A stretch of DNA of 64,000 bases from the NCBI RefSeq assembly GCF_001750165.1, contig NZ_CP015411.1, forward strand, positions 428,501 through 492,500. The letters are read 5' to 3'. Under the pieces are notes generated by a model, which saw only the letters and a program-made list of their open reading frames with translations, was not told the DNA's origin and did no database searches. Source of the DNA: Pseudoalteromonas luteoviolacea. GTDB lineage: Bacteria; Pseudomonadota; Gammaproteobacteria; Enterobacterales; Alteromonadaceae. Each line of letters begins with the position of its first letter. The first letter of the stretch is position 1. Positions 19,577 through 27,196 of this stretch are shown here, piece after piece. The position numbers and the translations under genes were made by a program.

Positions 19577-20110
19577 ATGTTTAAAGTTCTTTTTTTGTTA
19601 TTTATTGTCGTGCCCATTGTTGAAATTGCGCTGCTTATTCAAGTCAGTGATGTGATTGGTGGGTTTGCTACCATTGCGCTGGTCATTGCCACAGCAATTT
19701 TAGGTGCAAAATTGGTCAAGCAGCAGGGACTGGGCGCGTATTCTAACGTGCAACAACAGATGGCGTCAGGTAAGTTACCTGGGCAAGACTTGTTTACAGG
19801 GCTGTGTGTGATCATCGCAGGTGTGTTTTTAATGACACCGGGGATCATGACTGATGCCATAGGTTTTATGCTATTAACTCCAGTAATTCGCGAAAAAATA
19901 GCCAAAACACTGATTGAGCAAGCCAGTGTGAAAATGCAAAGCTCTGCGCAGAGTAGTATGTTTGGGCAAGGTTTTGGCCAATCTCAAGCACATCAAGATG
20001 CACAGTCTCACTTCGAAGAGCAGAAATTTGACCCGTTTGAGCGTAAAGCGCCGAAGTCAGAATCGCAATCATCGACCACCATTGAAGGTGAGTATCAGAG
20101 AAAAGATTAA
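19577..20110 (+). CDS. fxsA: FxsA family membrane protein
   Basis: 177 aa from the ATG at 19577, which follows TTTGGAGA; the in-frame upstream reading to 19499 is probably not translated. Hydrophobic N-terminal segments (FKVLFLLFIVVPIVEIALLIQV and a second near 27-48), the LGAKLVKQQGLGAY block, and a third pair of helices around LCVIIAGVFLMTPGIMTDAIG are typical of FxsA, an inner-membrane protein that in E. coli eases phage T7 exclusion by plasmid F. The Gln/Ser-rich C-terminal tail is variable. It lies upstream of groES, a known neighbourhood. Confidence 0.93.
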   Translation: MFKVLFLLFIVVPIVEIALLIQVSDVIGGFATIALVIATAILGAKLVKQQGLGAYSNVQQQMASGKLPGQDLFTGLCVIIAGVFLMTPGIMTDAIGFMLLTPVIREKIAKTLIEQASVKMQSSAQSSMFGQGFGQSQAHQDAQSHFEEQKFDPFERKAPKSESQSSTTIEGEYQRKD

Positions 20111-20128
20111 AATTTTTTAGTTTTTTCT

Positions 20129-20156
20129 CTTGGGTTTTTAATATCCACCCCCATCT
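20129..20156 (+). promoter_or_regulatory. Candidate sigma32 (heat-shock) promoter for groES-groEL
   Basis: CTTGGGT at 20129-20135 and CCCCATCT at 20149-20156 are 13 bases apart, close to the E. coli sigma32 consensus CTTGAAA / CCCCATNT, and lie about 120 bases before the groES start. Confidence 0.6.
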
Positions 20157-20276
20157 AGAATTTCAAGTTACAAATTAATCCAGAGAGTCGTGTTAGCGCC
20201 GTTAGTCGGGCCGCGGCTCACTCTGAGTAAACAGATTATTCTGTCCTTGTTCAGAAAAGTTAGGAGAACTAAATCA

Positions 20277-20564
20277 ATGAACATTCGTCCTTTACATGAT
20301 CGCGTTATTGTTAAGCGTCTAGAAGAAGAAACTAAATCTGCTGGCGGTATCGTATTGACTGGCTCAGCAGCTGAAAAATCAACTCGTGGTGAAGTTGTTG
20401 CTGTAGGTAATGGCCGCGTGTTGGACAGTGGTGAAGTAAGAGCACTAGAAGTAAAAGCAGGTGACACAGTTCTATTCGGCTCATATGTTGAAAAGACTGA
20501 AAAGATCGAAGGTCAAGAGTACCTGATCATGCGTGAAGACAATATCTTAGGTATTGTTGGCTAA
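20277..20564 (+). CDS. groES: Co-chaperonin GroES
   Basis: 95 aa from the ATG at 20277, with TAGGAGA upstream; it begins MNIRPLHDRVIVKR as GroES does. The mobile loop (ETKSAGGIVLTGSAAEKS) and the roof strand are intact. It caps GroEL as a heptamer during protein folding. First gene of the groESL operon, 58 bases before groEL, behind a sigma32-like promoter. Confidence 0.98.
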   Translation: MNIRPLHDRVIVKRLEEETKSAGGIVLTGSAAEKSTRGEVVAVGNGRVLDSGEVRALEVKAGDTVLFGSYVEKTEKIEGQEYLIMREDNILGIVG

Positions 20565-20622
20565 GCATTAGCTTGTAACAAAAATAGCAGCTTTAACGAA
20601 AAGAATTTAGAGGAATAAAAAC

Positions 20623-22272
20623 ATGGCAGCAAAAGAAGTTCGTTTTGCAGGTGACGCTCGCACTAAAATGCTTCAGGGTGTTAACGTATTAGCTGACGCA
20701 GTAAAAGTAACACTGGGTCCTAAGGGTCGTAACGTAGTACTTGATAAGTCGTTCGGCGCACCAACTATCACTAAAGATGGTGTATCTGTAGCGAAAGAAA
20801 TTGAACTTGAAGACAAGTTTGAGAACATGGGCGCACAGATGGTTAAAGAAGTTGCGTCAAAAGCGAATGATGCAGCTGGTGACGGTACAACGACTGCAAC
20901 GGTTCTTGCGCAAGCAATCGTAAACGAAGGCCTTAAGTCTGTTGCGGCGGGCATGAACCCAATGGACCTTAAGCGCGGTATCGACAAAGCTGTTGTTGCA
21001 GCAGTTGAAGAGCTAAAAGCACTTTCTGCACCATGTGCTGATACAAAAGCAATTGCACAGGTAGGTACTATCTCTGCAAACTCTGATAAAGAAATTGGTG
21101 ACATCATTGCAGAAGCAATGGAAAAAGTAGGTCGTGAATCAGGTGTTATCACGGTTGAAGAAGGTCAATCTCTTGAAAATGAACTAGACGTTGTAGAAGG
21201 TATGCAATTTGACCGCGGTTACCTATCTCCTTACTTCATCAACAACGCTGAAAAAGGCCAAGTTGAGCTAGACAACCCACACATTCTACTAGTAGACAAG
21301 AAAGTATCTAACATCCGTGAACTACTTCCTACACTAGAAGGTGTGGCTAAGACAAGCAAGCCACTACTTATCATTGCTGAAGACCTTGAAGGTGAAGCAC
21401 TTGCAACACTAGTTGTGAACAACATGCGTGGTATTGTAAAAGTTGCTGCTGTTAAAGCTCCTGGCTTCGGTGACCGTCGTAAGGCAATGCTACAAGACAT
21501 CGCTATTCTAACGGGCGGTACTGTGATTTCTGAAGAAATCGGTCTAGAGCTTGAAAAGGCAACACTAGAAGACCTAGGTACAGCTAAGCGTGTTGTTATC
21601 ACCAAAGATGACACAACTATCATCGATGGTGTGGGTGAGCAAGCAGCTATTGACGGCCGCGTTTCACAAATCAAAGCACAAATCGAAGAAGCAACGTCTG
21701 ACTACGACAAAGAAAAACTTCAAGAGCGCATGGCAAAACTTGCTGGCGGTGTTGCAGTCATCAAAGTTGGCGCAGCAACTGAAGTTGAAATGAAAGAGAA
21801 GAAAGACCGCGTTGAAGATGCACTACATGCAACTCGCGCAGCGGTTGAAGAAGGTGTGGTACCAGGTGGTGGTGTTGCACTAGTTCGTGTTGCTAGCAAG
21901 ATTGCAGGTCTTGAAGGCGAAAACGAAGATCAGAACCACGGTGTTAACGTTGCACTACGTGCGATGGAAGCGCCACTTCGTCAAATCGTTTCAAACGCAG
22001 GCGACGAAGCATCAGTTGTTGTTAACGCTGTAAAAGCAGGCGAAGGTAACTATGGTTACAACGCAGCAAACGGCCAGTACGACGACATGATCGAAATGGG
22101 TATCCTTGACCCAACTAAAGTAACGCGTTCTGCACTACAGTTCGCAGCATCAGTAGCGGGTCTTATGATCACAACTGAAGCCATGGTTGCTGAAATTCCA
22201 AAGGATGAAGCTGCTGCTGCACCAGATATGGGCGGCATGGGCGGTATGGGCGGTATGGGCGGTATGATGTAA
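20623..22272 (+). CDS. groEL: Chaperonin GroEL
   Basis: 549 aa, full length, start after AGAGGAAT. Contains the ATP-binding GDGTTTATVLAQ motif, the apical domain, and the C-terminal GGM repeat tail (GGMGGMGGMGGMM). Codon use is more biased than in neighbours, as expected for a very highly expressed gene. Forms the 14-mer folding chamber with GroES. Confidence 0.99.
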   Translation: MAAKEVRFAGDARTKMLQGVNVLADAVKVTLGPKGRNVVLDKSFGAPTITKDGVSVAKEIELEDKFENMGAQMVKEVASKANDAAGDGTTTATVLAQAIVNEGLKSVAAGMNPMDLKRGIDKAVVAAVEELKALSAPCADTKAIAQVGTISANSDKEIGDIIAEAMEKVGRESGVITVEEGQSLENELDVVEGMQFDRGYLSPYFINNAEKGQVELDNPHILLVDKKVSNIRELLPTLEGVAKTSKPLLIIAEDLEGEALATLVVNNMRGIVKVAAVKAPGFGDRRKAMLQDIAILTGGTVISEEIGLELEKATLEDLGTAKRVVITKDDTTIIDGVGEQAAIDGRVSQIKAQIEEATSDYDKEKLQERMAKLAGGVAVIKVGAATEVEMKEKKDRVEDALHATRAAVEEGVVPGGGVALVRVASKIAGLEGENEDQNHGVNVALRAMEAPLRQIVSNAGDEASVVVNAVKAGEGNYGYNAANGQYDDMIEMGILDPTKVTRSALQFAASVAGLMITTEAMVAEIPKDEAAAAPDMGGMGGMGGMGGMM

Positions 22273-22298
22273 TCATCCCCAGCTCATAAGCTAATACG

Positions 22299-22327
22299 AA
22301 AAACCCAAGCAATTGCTTGGGTTTTTT
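22299..22327 (+). terminator. Rho-independent terminator after groEL
   Basis: AAAACCCAAGCAA / TTGCTTGGGTTTT is a long perfect inverted repeat followed by further T, 27 bases beyond the groEL stop. Confidence 0.9.
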
Positions 22328-22511
22328 ATTTTACTGATTTTTGTCACTTAGCGGCTTGTCTGGGTGACAAATATACTTGGCATGCCAATGTGTGAGTTCT
22401 GGTTAGTTATTTGAGGTTATTATCCGTGTTTTTCTCTTTCATTCTTAGGCCGGTCTTATAAATAATTACACAGCCTAAGTTGCTTATGTTTTTAAAGGCT
22501 AGGAAGACTAA

Positions 22512-23108
22512 TCAAATAGCTTGTTGTCTTTCGAGTCGCTCAGTGTCAATTTTGGATGCTATGAGCAATAATAGGACAACGTCACAAATTATAGCTCTTA
22601 ATGGGTATATCAAAATTTCATAGTTATCATAAACTAAAGTCAAACTTGGAAAAAAACTTGCAATATTTTTACTAATGCCCAGTTGTTCTAAATGCCTCAG
22701 TAAGTTTCTATGAGTGCGAGCCAAAGTACTAGGGTAATAATACGATACAATCCAGTTAAAATACCTTCTGCATGAGTCATATTGACATCATTAAATTTGT
22801 CACTATTGGTAAAAGCCAGTAGTTTTCGTGATAGATATGTTCGTAGAATTAAAGCCTTTATCGTTATATAGCAAATGAATATTTGTATACTGAATATTAA
22901 AGAGCACCTATATAGTAGGAATATTCCTTTGATGAGAGCTAATCAATATGATGCAATATTCTAACAATGCTGCTATCAACACTATGCCACAAATATGAAT
23001 CACATTTATATTGTCTCTTTTTATAAACATAACAGCAGCTGTTAAGCCAAGTATTGACAACACATAAGCGTCAGCATACTGAATTGAGATGAATGTGGTC
23101 GCAGTCAC
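22512..23108 (-). pseudogene. Frameshifted gene for a multi-pass membrane protein of unknown family
   Basis: Three consecutive minus-strand pieces read like one protein of about 200 aa. 23108-22911 gives 66 aa with two or three membrane helices (AYVLSILGLTAAVMFI; CGIVLIAALLEYCIILI). From about 22904 the frame shifts by one and continues hydrophobic (LIFSIQIFICYITIKALIL ... ILTGLYRIITLVLWLALIE). Near 22700 it returns to the first frame (RNLLRHLEQLGISK ... LRAIICDVVLLLLIAS) and stops at 22512. Outer pieces share a frame and the middle is offset by one, so two opposite indels would explain it. It lies 34 bases after the small GG-leader peptide gene on the same strand and may be its partner. Chance reading of AT-rich DNA is the alternative. 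Confidence 0.5.
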
Positions 23109-23142
23109 GATAATAGCTTACCAGTTAAATGCGTTTATTTAA

Positions 23143-23307
23143 TCACTCTAGCTCATAAATTATAGAAGTTGTTGGATTAGACAGAGGAATTTTAATACTT
23201 TTGGGGTCGGTAGGTTTAGCTGTTCCAGTGCCACCTGAAATAAACATTGTTTGCTTCTGAGTTAATTTCTTAAGGCTGCGTTTTTTTAGATTAGGCTTAC
23301 TATTCAT
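23143..23307 (-). CDS. Small double-glycine-leader peptide, possible RiPP precursor (54 aa)
   Basis: Start ATG at 23307 is preceded by AAAAGGAATTGAGA, a good ribosome binding site. The N-terminal part is Lys/Leu-rich (MNSKPNLKKRSLKKLT), followed by QKQTMFISGG and then a 28-residue tail starting TGTAKPTDPKS and ending IIYELE. A charged leader ending in Gly-Gly (residues 25-26) followed by a Thr/Ser/Pro-rich segment is the layout of ribosomally made, post-translationally processed peptides and of bacteriocins exported by C39-peptidase transporters. No Cys is present, so lanthionine formation is not possible. The leader resembles that of the peptide at 32753-32971. No modifying enzyme or C39 exporter is in the window. 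Role is inference. Confidence 0.6.
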   Translation of the reverse strand: MNSKPNLKKRSLKKLTQKQTMFISGGTGTAKPTDPKSIKIPLSNPTTSIIYELE

Positions 23308-23911
23308 TCTCAATTCCTTTTATACATTTCTTAGCGATTAAAATAATTTTTTAATATACACTGATTTTACAGTGTTTTAGTTTTTTTAAAAATAAATTTC
23401 ATATAATTTAATCAAGAATTAAAAAGTAATTCAGTGGCATTCTAGTGGTTTTATTTTTTCGTTTTAGATTAGTATTGCTAGAAATAAAATAAATCGTCTC
23501 CAGCTATCATATAGTCATTTCATCAGTCACGGCTTTTTACTCTTTTTAAGTTAAAGTGTACTTAACATTTCGTGGTGTAGTTAAGTGTAATTTTCTAGTA
23601 TTTTCAGAGGCCGTAGAACAAACATCCTTTGAATTTTCAGCTGTTTTTATGGTTTGTAAATTAACTTTTATGAATGAAATCGAGTGCAAATTAATTGGCT
23701 ATGAACTTTAGTATCATGGCTAGTTTTCATCCTCTAGATTTCGTGCTAATTAAGTGTTAAAAATAATGATTAAACAAATGGATAGATCCCTAAAAATCTC
23801 CTAGCTCATGCGCACTTGTATGGTATCTAGAAGGTCTGACTTGTGTATATATCCCGCCTCTGAAACTAGAGAGAACGTTAAATTATAAAGTGGTTATAAA
23901 GAGAAGAGCAT
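23308..23911. other. AT-rich gene-poor gap, 604 bases
   Basis: Between the divergent GG-peptide gene and the DUF4062 gene. I see no convincing reading frame, tRNA or terminator; short T-runs and stop codons occur in all frames. Promoters for both flanking genes must lie here. Confidence 0.6.
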
Positions 23912-25027
23912 ATGAAACTATCAACAGTGATTGAAGTATTAATTGCTTCGCCTTCAGATGTGTTAGAAGAGAGAAATACGGTTGAAGAAGTACTTCATTC
24001 TTGGAATTCTACATCTGCGGCTAAAGAAGGGATTTTTCTTAAACCCGTACGTTGGGAAAAAGATAGCTATTCTCAAATAGGCGATCGGCCACAAGAATTA
24101 TTAAATAAGCAGATAGTTGAGAACGCTGATATTGTAATAGGAATATTTTGGACTAGACTTGGAACCCCAACTGGCGGTTTTTCATCTGGTACAGTTGAGG
24201 AAATTCAGCAGTTTATCGGTAAAGGAAAGCCCGTTGCAATATATTTTTCGGAGAAACATTATAACCCGTATGATTTAGATACTAATGAATTTAGTAGGCT
24301 GAAAGATTTCAAGTCTCAGATCCAGAGCAAAGGTCTTTATAAACATTTCAGAAGCCTTGAACAGCTAAAGCAGATAATATCGTTTGATATATCAAAAATC
24401 GTTTCTGAAATACAAAAAACTTCAAATGTAATTGGAAGTTTCTACTCTGGATTTCCCAGAGTAGAATTAAACAATTTAATGAAGCATAAAGCCTCATGGC
24501 AAAAGTGTTTTGATAGACATCAGGGTTCATACATTGTCTACAATTTTTTACAGCCAAACCCAGCAGAGCCTTTAGATAGTGATAATGACGTAAAAGTAGC
24601 CGCGGCTCTTTTGTCTTTCAAAGAGCTAACTTCAAATGGGATAGCGTTTGAATGGATTAACCCATACAAGTTAGAGCATGAGCAAGACTGGAGAGCCTTC
24701 ATATATAAAGGCGTCGCTTTACCCGCTGGAGAAGCATTTATAAATTTATATGCAGATCAGGTGAATTCCGATTATGAGTGTTTGAGTGCTACAGTGCAGT
24801 ATTCACCAATCTATCCTCCTTCGATAATAACGGGGCAGATGATAGCAGTTGGAGTGAATACTGATAGAAATGTGTTTAGGGTTGGAGGTGCAGGAATTGC
24901 TCTTGCTAGAGTTTCAGACATGCCTCCAGATATATCTGAGTGGTATGGTCGCAAGCTAGGCTTTCTATCCAGAGAACAAATTCCAGATAATATATGGAAT
25001 AACATACCTAAGGTTTACTCTAGGTAA
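23912..25027 (+). CDS. DUF4062 domain protein
   Basis: 371 aa, start behind AAAGAGAAGAGC. The N-terminal 110 residues carry the DUF4062 wording: IEVLIASPSDVLEERN, then a PVRWEKDS segment, an NADIVIGIFWTRLGTPTG strand-loop and SGTVEEI. The domain resembles nucleotide- or TIR-like sensor modules and is often fused to effector or NTPase parts in defence and signalling proteins. The remaining 260 residues hold no motif I know; the end (residues 270-371) looks like a beta-rich domain. AT-rich composition and no conserved neighbours suggest horizontal gain. A single-gene defence or stress sensor is possible but unproven. Confidence 0.85.
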   Translation: MKLSTVIEVLIASPSDVLEERNTVEEVLHSWNSTSAAKEGIFLKPVRWEKDSYSQIGDRPQELLNKQIVENADIVIGIFWTRLGTPTGGFSSGTVEEIQQFIGKGKPVAIYFSEKHYNPYDLDTNEFSRLKDFKSQIQSKGLYKHFRSLEQLKQIISFDISKIVSEIQKTSNVIGSFYSGFPRVELNNLMKHKASWQKCFDRHQGSYIVYNFLQPNPAEPLDSDNDVKVAAALLSFKELTSNGIAFEWINPYKLEHEQDWRAFIYKGVALPAGEAFINLYADQVNSDYECLSATVQYSPIYPPSIITGQMIAVGVNTDRNVFRVGGAGIALARVSDMPPDISEWYGRKLGFLSREQIPDNIWNNIPKVYSR

Positions 25028-25563
25028 CTAGCTTATAAACTTGCATGTTGTTAGGCTGATTCTAGGTTATGCCTTGAGCTGGCTGTACAGTCAGATGTCA
25101 ATCCATGTCCGTTAGAGGAACATGGCTGCGTTTCCGATAAGCCTAAATCAATTAATTGAGATATCAACTACTGTATTTACTAAGAACTAAACAGCTAATT
25201 GAAAGTGAATATTATATCTAATTATTATAAAAAATAGGCCATAAAGTAGGGGAACACTGAAATGAACACCGACCGATTTTTGTAATTTAGCCAGTCATTT
25301 TTAGGTTGGTGAATATATTTATGTTTGTCTTGTTATTACGAGTGTTATTTATTCTAGAGTGGTGGTTATTAGACGCGATGTCTTTATTTCATTGATTTAG
25401 AACTCATGCTATTTCATAGTGATTTGTAACGTGTATGGAAATTAAAAAGGTACAGATTCAATAAAATGCTTAGGTGAGTTTGAGAGCATACATAAAATTT
25501 GGCTTAGTGCTAAAGTAAAATAGGAATAATGCCGATACAAAGGCAATACAAAAAGGAGCTTTT
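25028..25563. other. AT-rich gene-poor gap, 536 bases, with one inverted repeat
   Basis: No coding frame is supported. CCATGTCC (25103-25110) and GGAACATGG (25117-25125) form a short hairpin with one bulge and no T-tract; function unknown. Confidence 0.55.
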
Positions 25564-26181
25564 ATGACTATTAATTTTAATATCCATTCGTCGTTAACGA
25601 CATCCACGCAAGCACAGTCCCACTCAGTGTCTTTAAAAACGCAATCAGAGTCTGCTGAAGTAAAGCTTGTTGAAGAACAATCAGCATCTGACGATTCGTC
25701 GCCTATTGCAGTATTTTCAGGGGATGCACCGGGAAATTCACCATATAGTGCGCTTTTGAATCCCGAAGGTTTTGATTTCGATAATATGTCAATTAATGAA
25801 TTTCACGGTATTGTGGATGCAATTCGAACATTGGAATCGGATATGACTCGTGCAAGTGGATTCACTGGCAGCTTAAGTGGTACTTTTTGGGAAGAGGTAA
25901 TGGATGTCAAAGGGTCGTTGGAAACCATCGATTATACTTTACGTGACTTCACCGCTGACGAAAAAATTAATATTACTCATTTTTTTGCAGAGCATGTTGA
26001 AGGCGCTGCGCAAATGGAAAAAGAGAATTACCGCTCATTTCACGGTGTATTAGCGAATGCAAAGCAAACTCAACACACAGCTCATAAAATCATTTCCGAG
26101 TCATTTATAAAAGATTATCAAGAAAAAGCAGTGGCATTTTTACAAAGCCAAGAAACCAAAATAGTGGATACGCAGGCCTAA
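25564..26181 (+). CDS. Hypothetical protein, 205 aa
   Basis: Start has a clear AAAAAGGAG. A Ser/Thr/Gln-rich N-terminus (about 1-50) without signal peptide leads to a GDAPGNSPYSALLNPEGFDFDNMSINEFHGIVDAIRTLE section and a helical charged C-terminal half. I do not recognise the family. The layout, with a disordered N-terminus then a helical body, resembles proteins that start with low-complexity Ser/Thr/Gln and carry a FDFDNMSINEF-like segment also seen in flagellar or rod-type assembly helpers; this is not enough to name it. It ends in a strong hairpin shared with the convergent gene. Confidence 0.75.
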   Translation: MTINFNIHSSLTTSTQAQSHSVSLKTQSESAEVKLVEEQSASDDSSPIAVFSGDAPGNSPYSALLNPEGFDFDNMSINEFHGIVDAIRTLESDMTRASGFTGSLSGTFWEEVMDVKGSLETIDYTLRDFTADEKINITHFFAEHVEGAAQMEKENYRSFHGVLANAKQTQHTAHKIISESFIKDYQEKAVAFLQSQETKIVDTQA

Positions 26182-26192
26182 TTGGCCTGCGT
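26170..26192. terminator. Bidirectional terminator hairpin between convergent genes
   Basis: ACGCAGGCC (26170-26178) and GGCCTGCGT (26184-26192) form a perfect 9-bp stem with loop TAATT; the loop holds the upstream stop codon. Only a weak T-tract follows. Confidence 0.6.
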
Positions 26193-26201
26193 TATGTTTA
26201 A

Positions 26202-26708
26202 TTAATTTTCGCGGTATTCGTATCGTACGCCACCACGTGTACCGGTACCACCGCCATTGTTTCTTAATTTAAGTATATAGCTGCCTTGAGAAAGGTATCG
26301 ACCTATGTGCGTACCACTGTCGATTACTCTTCCGTCACGATATAATAGTAACTCCATATCATGGCCGTCATAATTTCTCTCTATCGTGAAAGCATAGGAG
26401 TTACATGAGCTTCCAAAACTCGAAAAGCGGGTGAGGGTCACTTCTTGATCTATTTTGGCACTTGCATATTTTGTATATTTATAAGTTTCGCATCGTCCCC
26501 ACTCAGGGTTTAATTCAGCAGCTCTTTGATTTACATCTAGCTCACCACTTTCAGATCTGTCTAACAGCTCTGCCATGGTAATACCTTCAGCTTTGGCCAC
26601 TGCTTCAGCTCTTTTGGTTAATTCTCCTTCTACCAATGCATGAGTCATTGCCGACGTGCCAACGAGTGTCGCTAATATAAGTGATTTTAATAAATTGGTA
26701 ACTTTCAT
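26202..26708 (-). CDS. Secreted protein with a pre-peptidase C-terminal-like (PPC) beta domain
   Basis: 168 aa. Signal peptide MKVTNLLKSLILATLVGTSA ending near ALA at about 25; a helical segment follows (TKRAEAVAKAEGITMAELLD), then a beta-rich domain with DQEVTLTRFSSFGSSCNSYAF, DMELLLYRDGRVIDSGTH and GSYILKLRNNGGG. The last pattern is that of PPC domains, small jelly-roll modules on secreted hydrolases. No protease domain is present, so this is a stand-alone domain. Probably exported to the periplasm or medium; function unknown. Confidence 0.8.
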   Translation of the reverse strand: MKVTNLLKSLILATLVGTSAMTHALVEGELTKRAEAVAKAEGITMAELLDRSESGELDVNQRAAELNPEWGRCETYKYTKYASAKIDQEVTLTRFSSFGSSCNSYAFTIERNYDGHDMELLLYRDGRVIDSGTHIGRYLSQGSYILKLRNNGGGTGTRGGVRYEYREN

Positions 26709-27196
26709 AATATTCCTTGTTTTTTAATTTGTTTTATATGAAGTGTAAAAGGTGAAAGATTTTGTTACTTGACTCCTGAAAGCCCTTTCTCAGAATCAAA
26801 CACATAAAAAACATTAAATGATCTATATTTTAATTACAATGTAATTTTATTTTGTGGTAATTAATTTTTATTGATTATTTAATTTATTAAAAATTTAATG
26901 GGTTTTTATATTTTTCTTTTTTGTTTTGGTTGTTGGTTTGATGTTTTATTAATTTGTGTTTTGAATTGGTTTTTAACTTGTTGTGGTGTTTTTGGATTTT
27001 ATATTTTTGTTTTTTAGGGTGTTATTTAATTAATTTCTTCATGGCGGTGACGGTTTTGGTGGTGGCTCTTAAGCTTGTATAACGCTGCATGTTTAAATTG
27101 CGTTATATAAAGGTTTAATTTTTGTTTTTATTATGCGGGCAGTAAAAAATAATAAACCAAGCAAATACTTGGCTTTCGGGTTTGTGAGTCATTTAA
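26709..27196. other. Gene-poor gap with strong T/G strand asymmetry
   Basis: 488 bases without a supported gene. From 26881 to 27036 there are only two C residues on the + strand, with runs of T and many GGTT/TTGG words. Translation in any frame gives no plausible protein. Confidence 0.6.

Noticed and set aside
20673..21674. Long minus-strand open frames inside groEL (159 and 147 codons)
   Set aside because: They are shadows produced by the codon bias of groEL; no RBS or protein-like composition.
22228..22272. GGM repeats at the end of groEL as a repeat element
   Set aside because: This is the normal C-terminal tail of GroEL.
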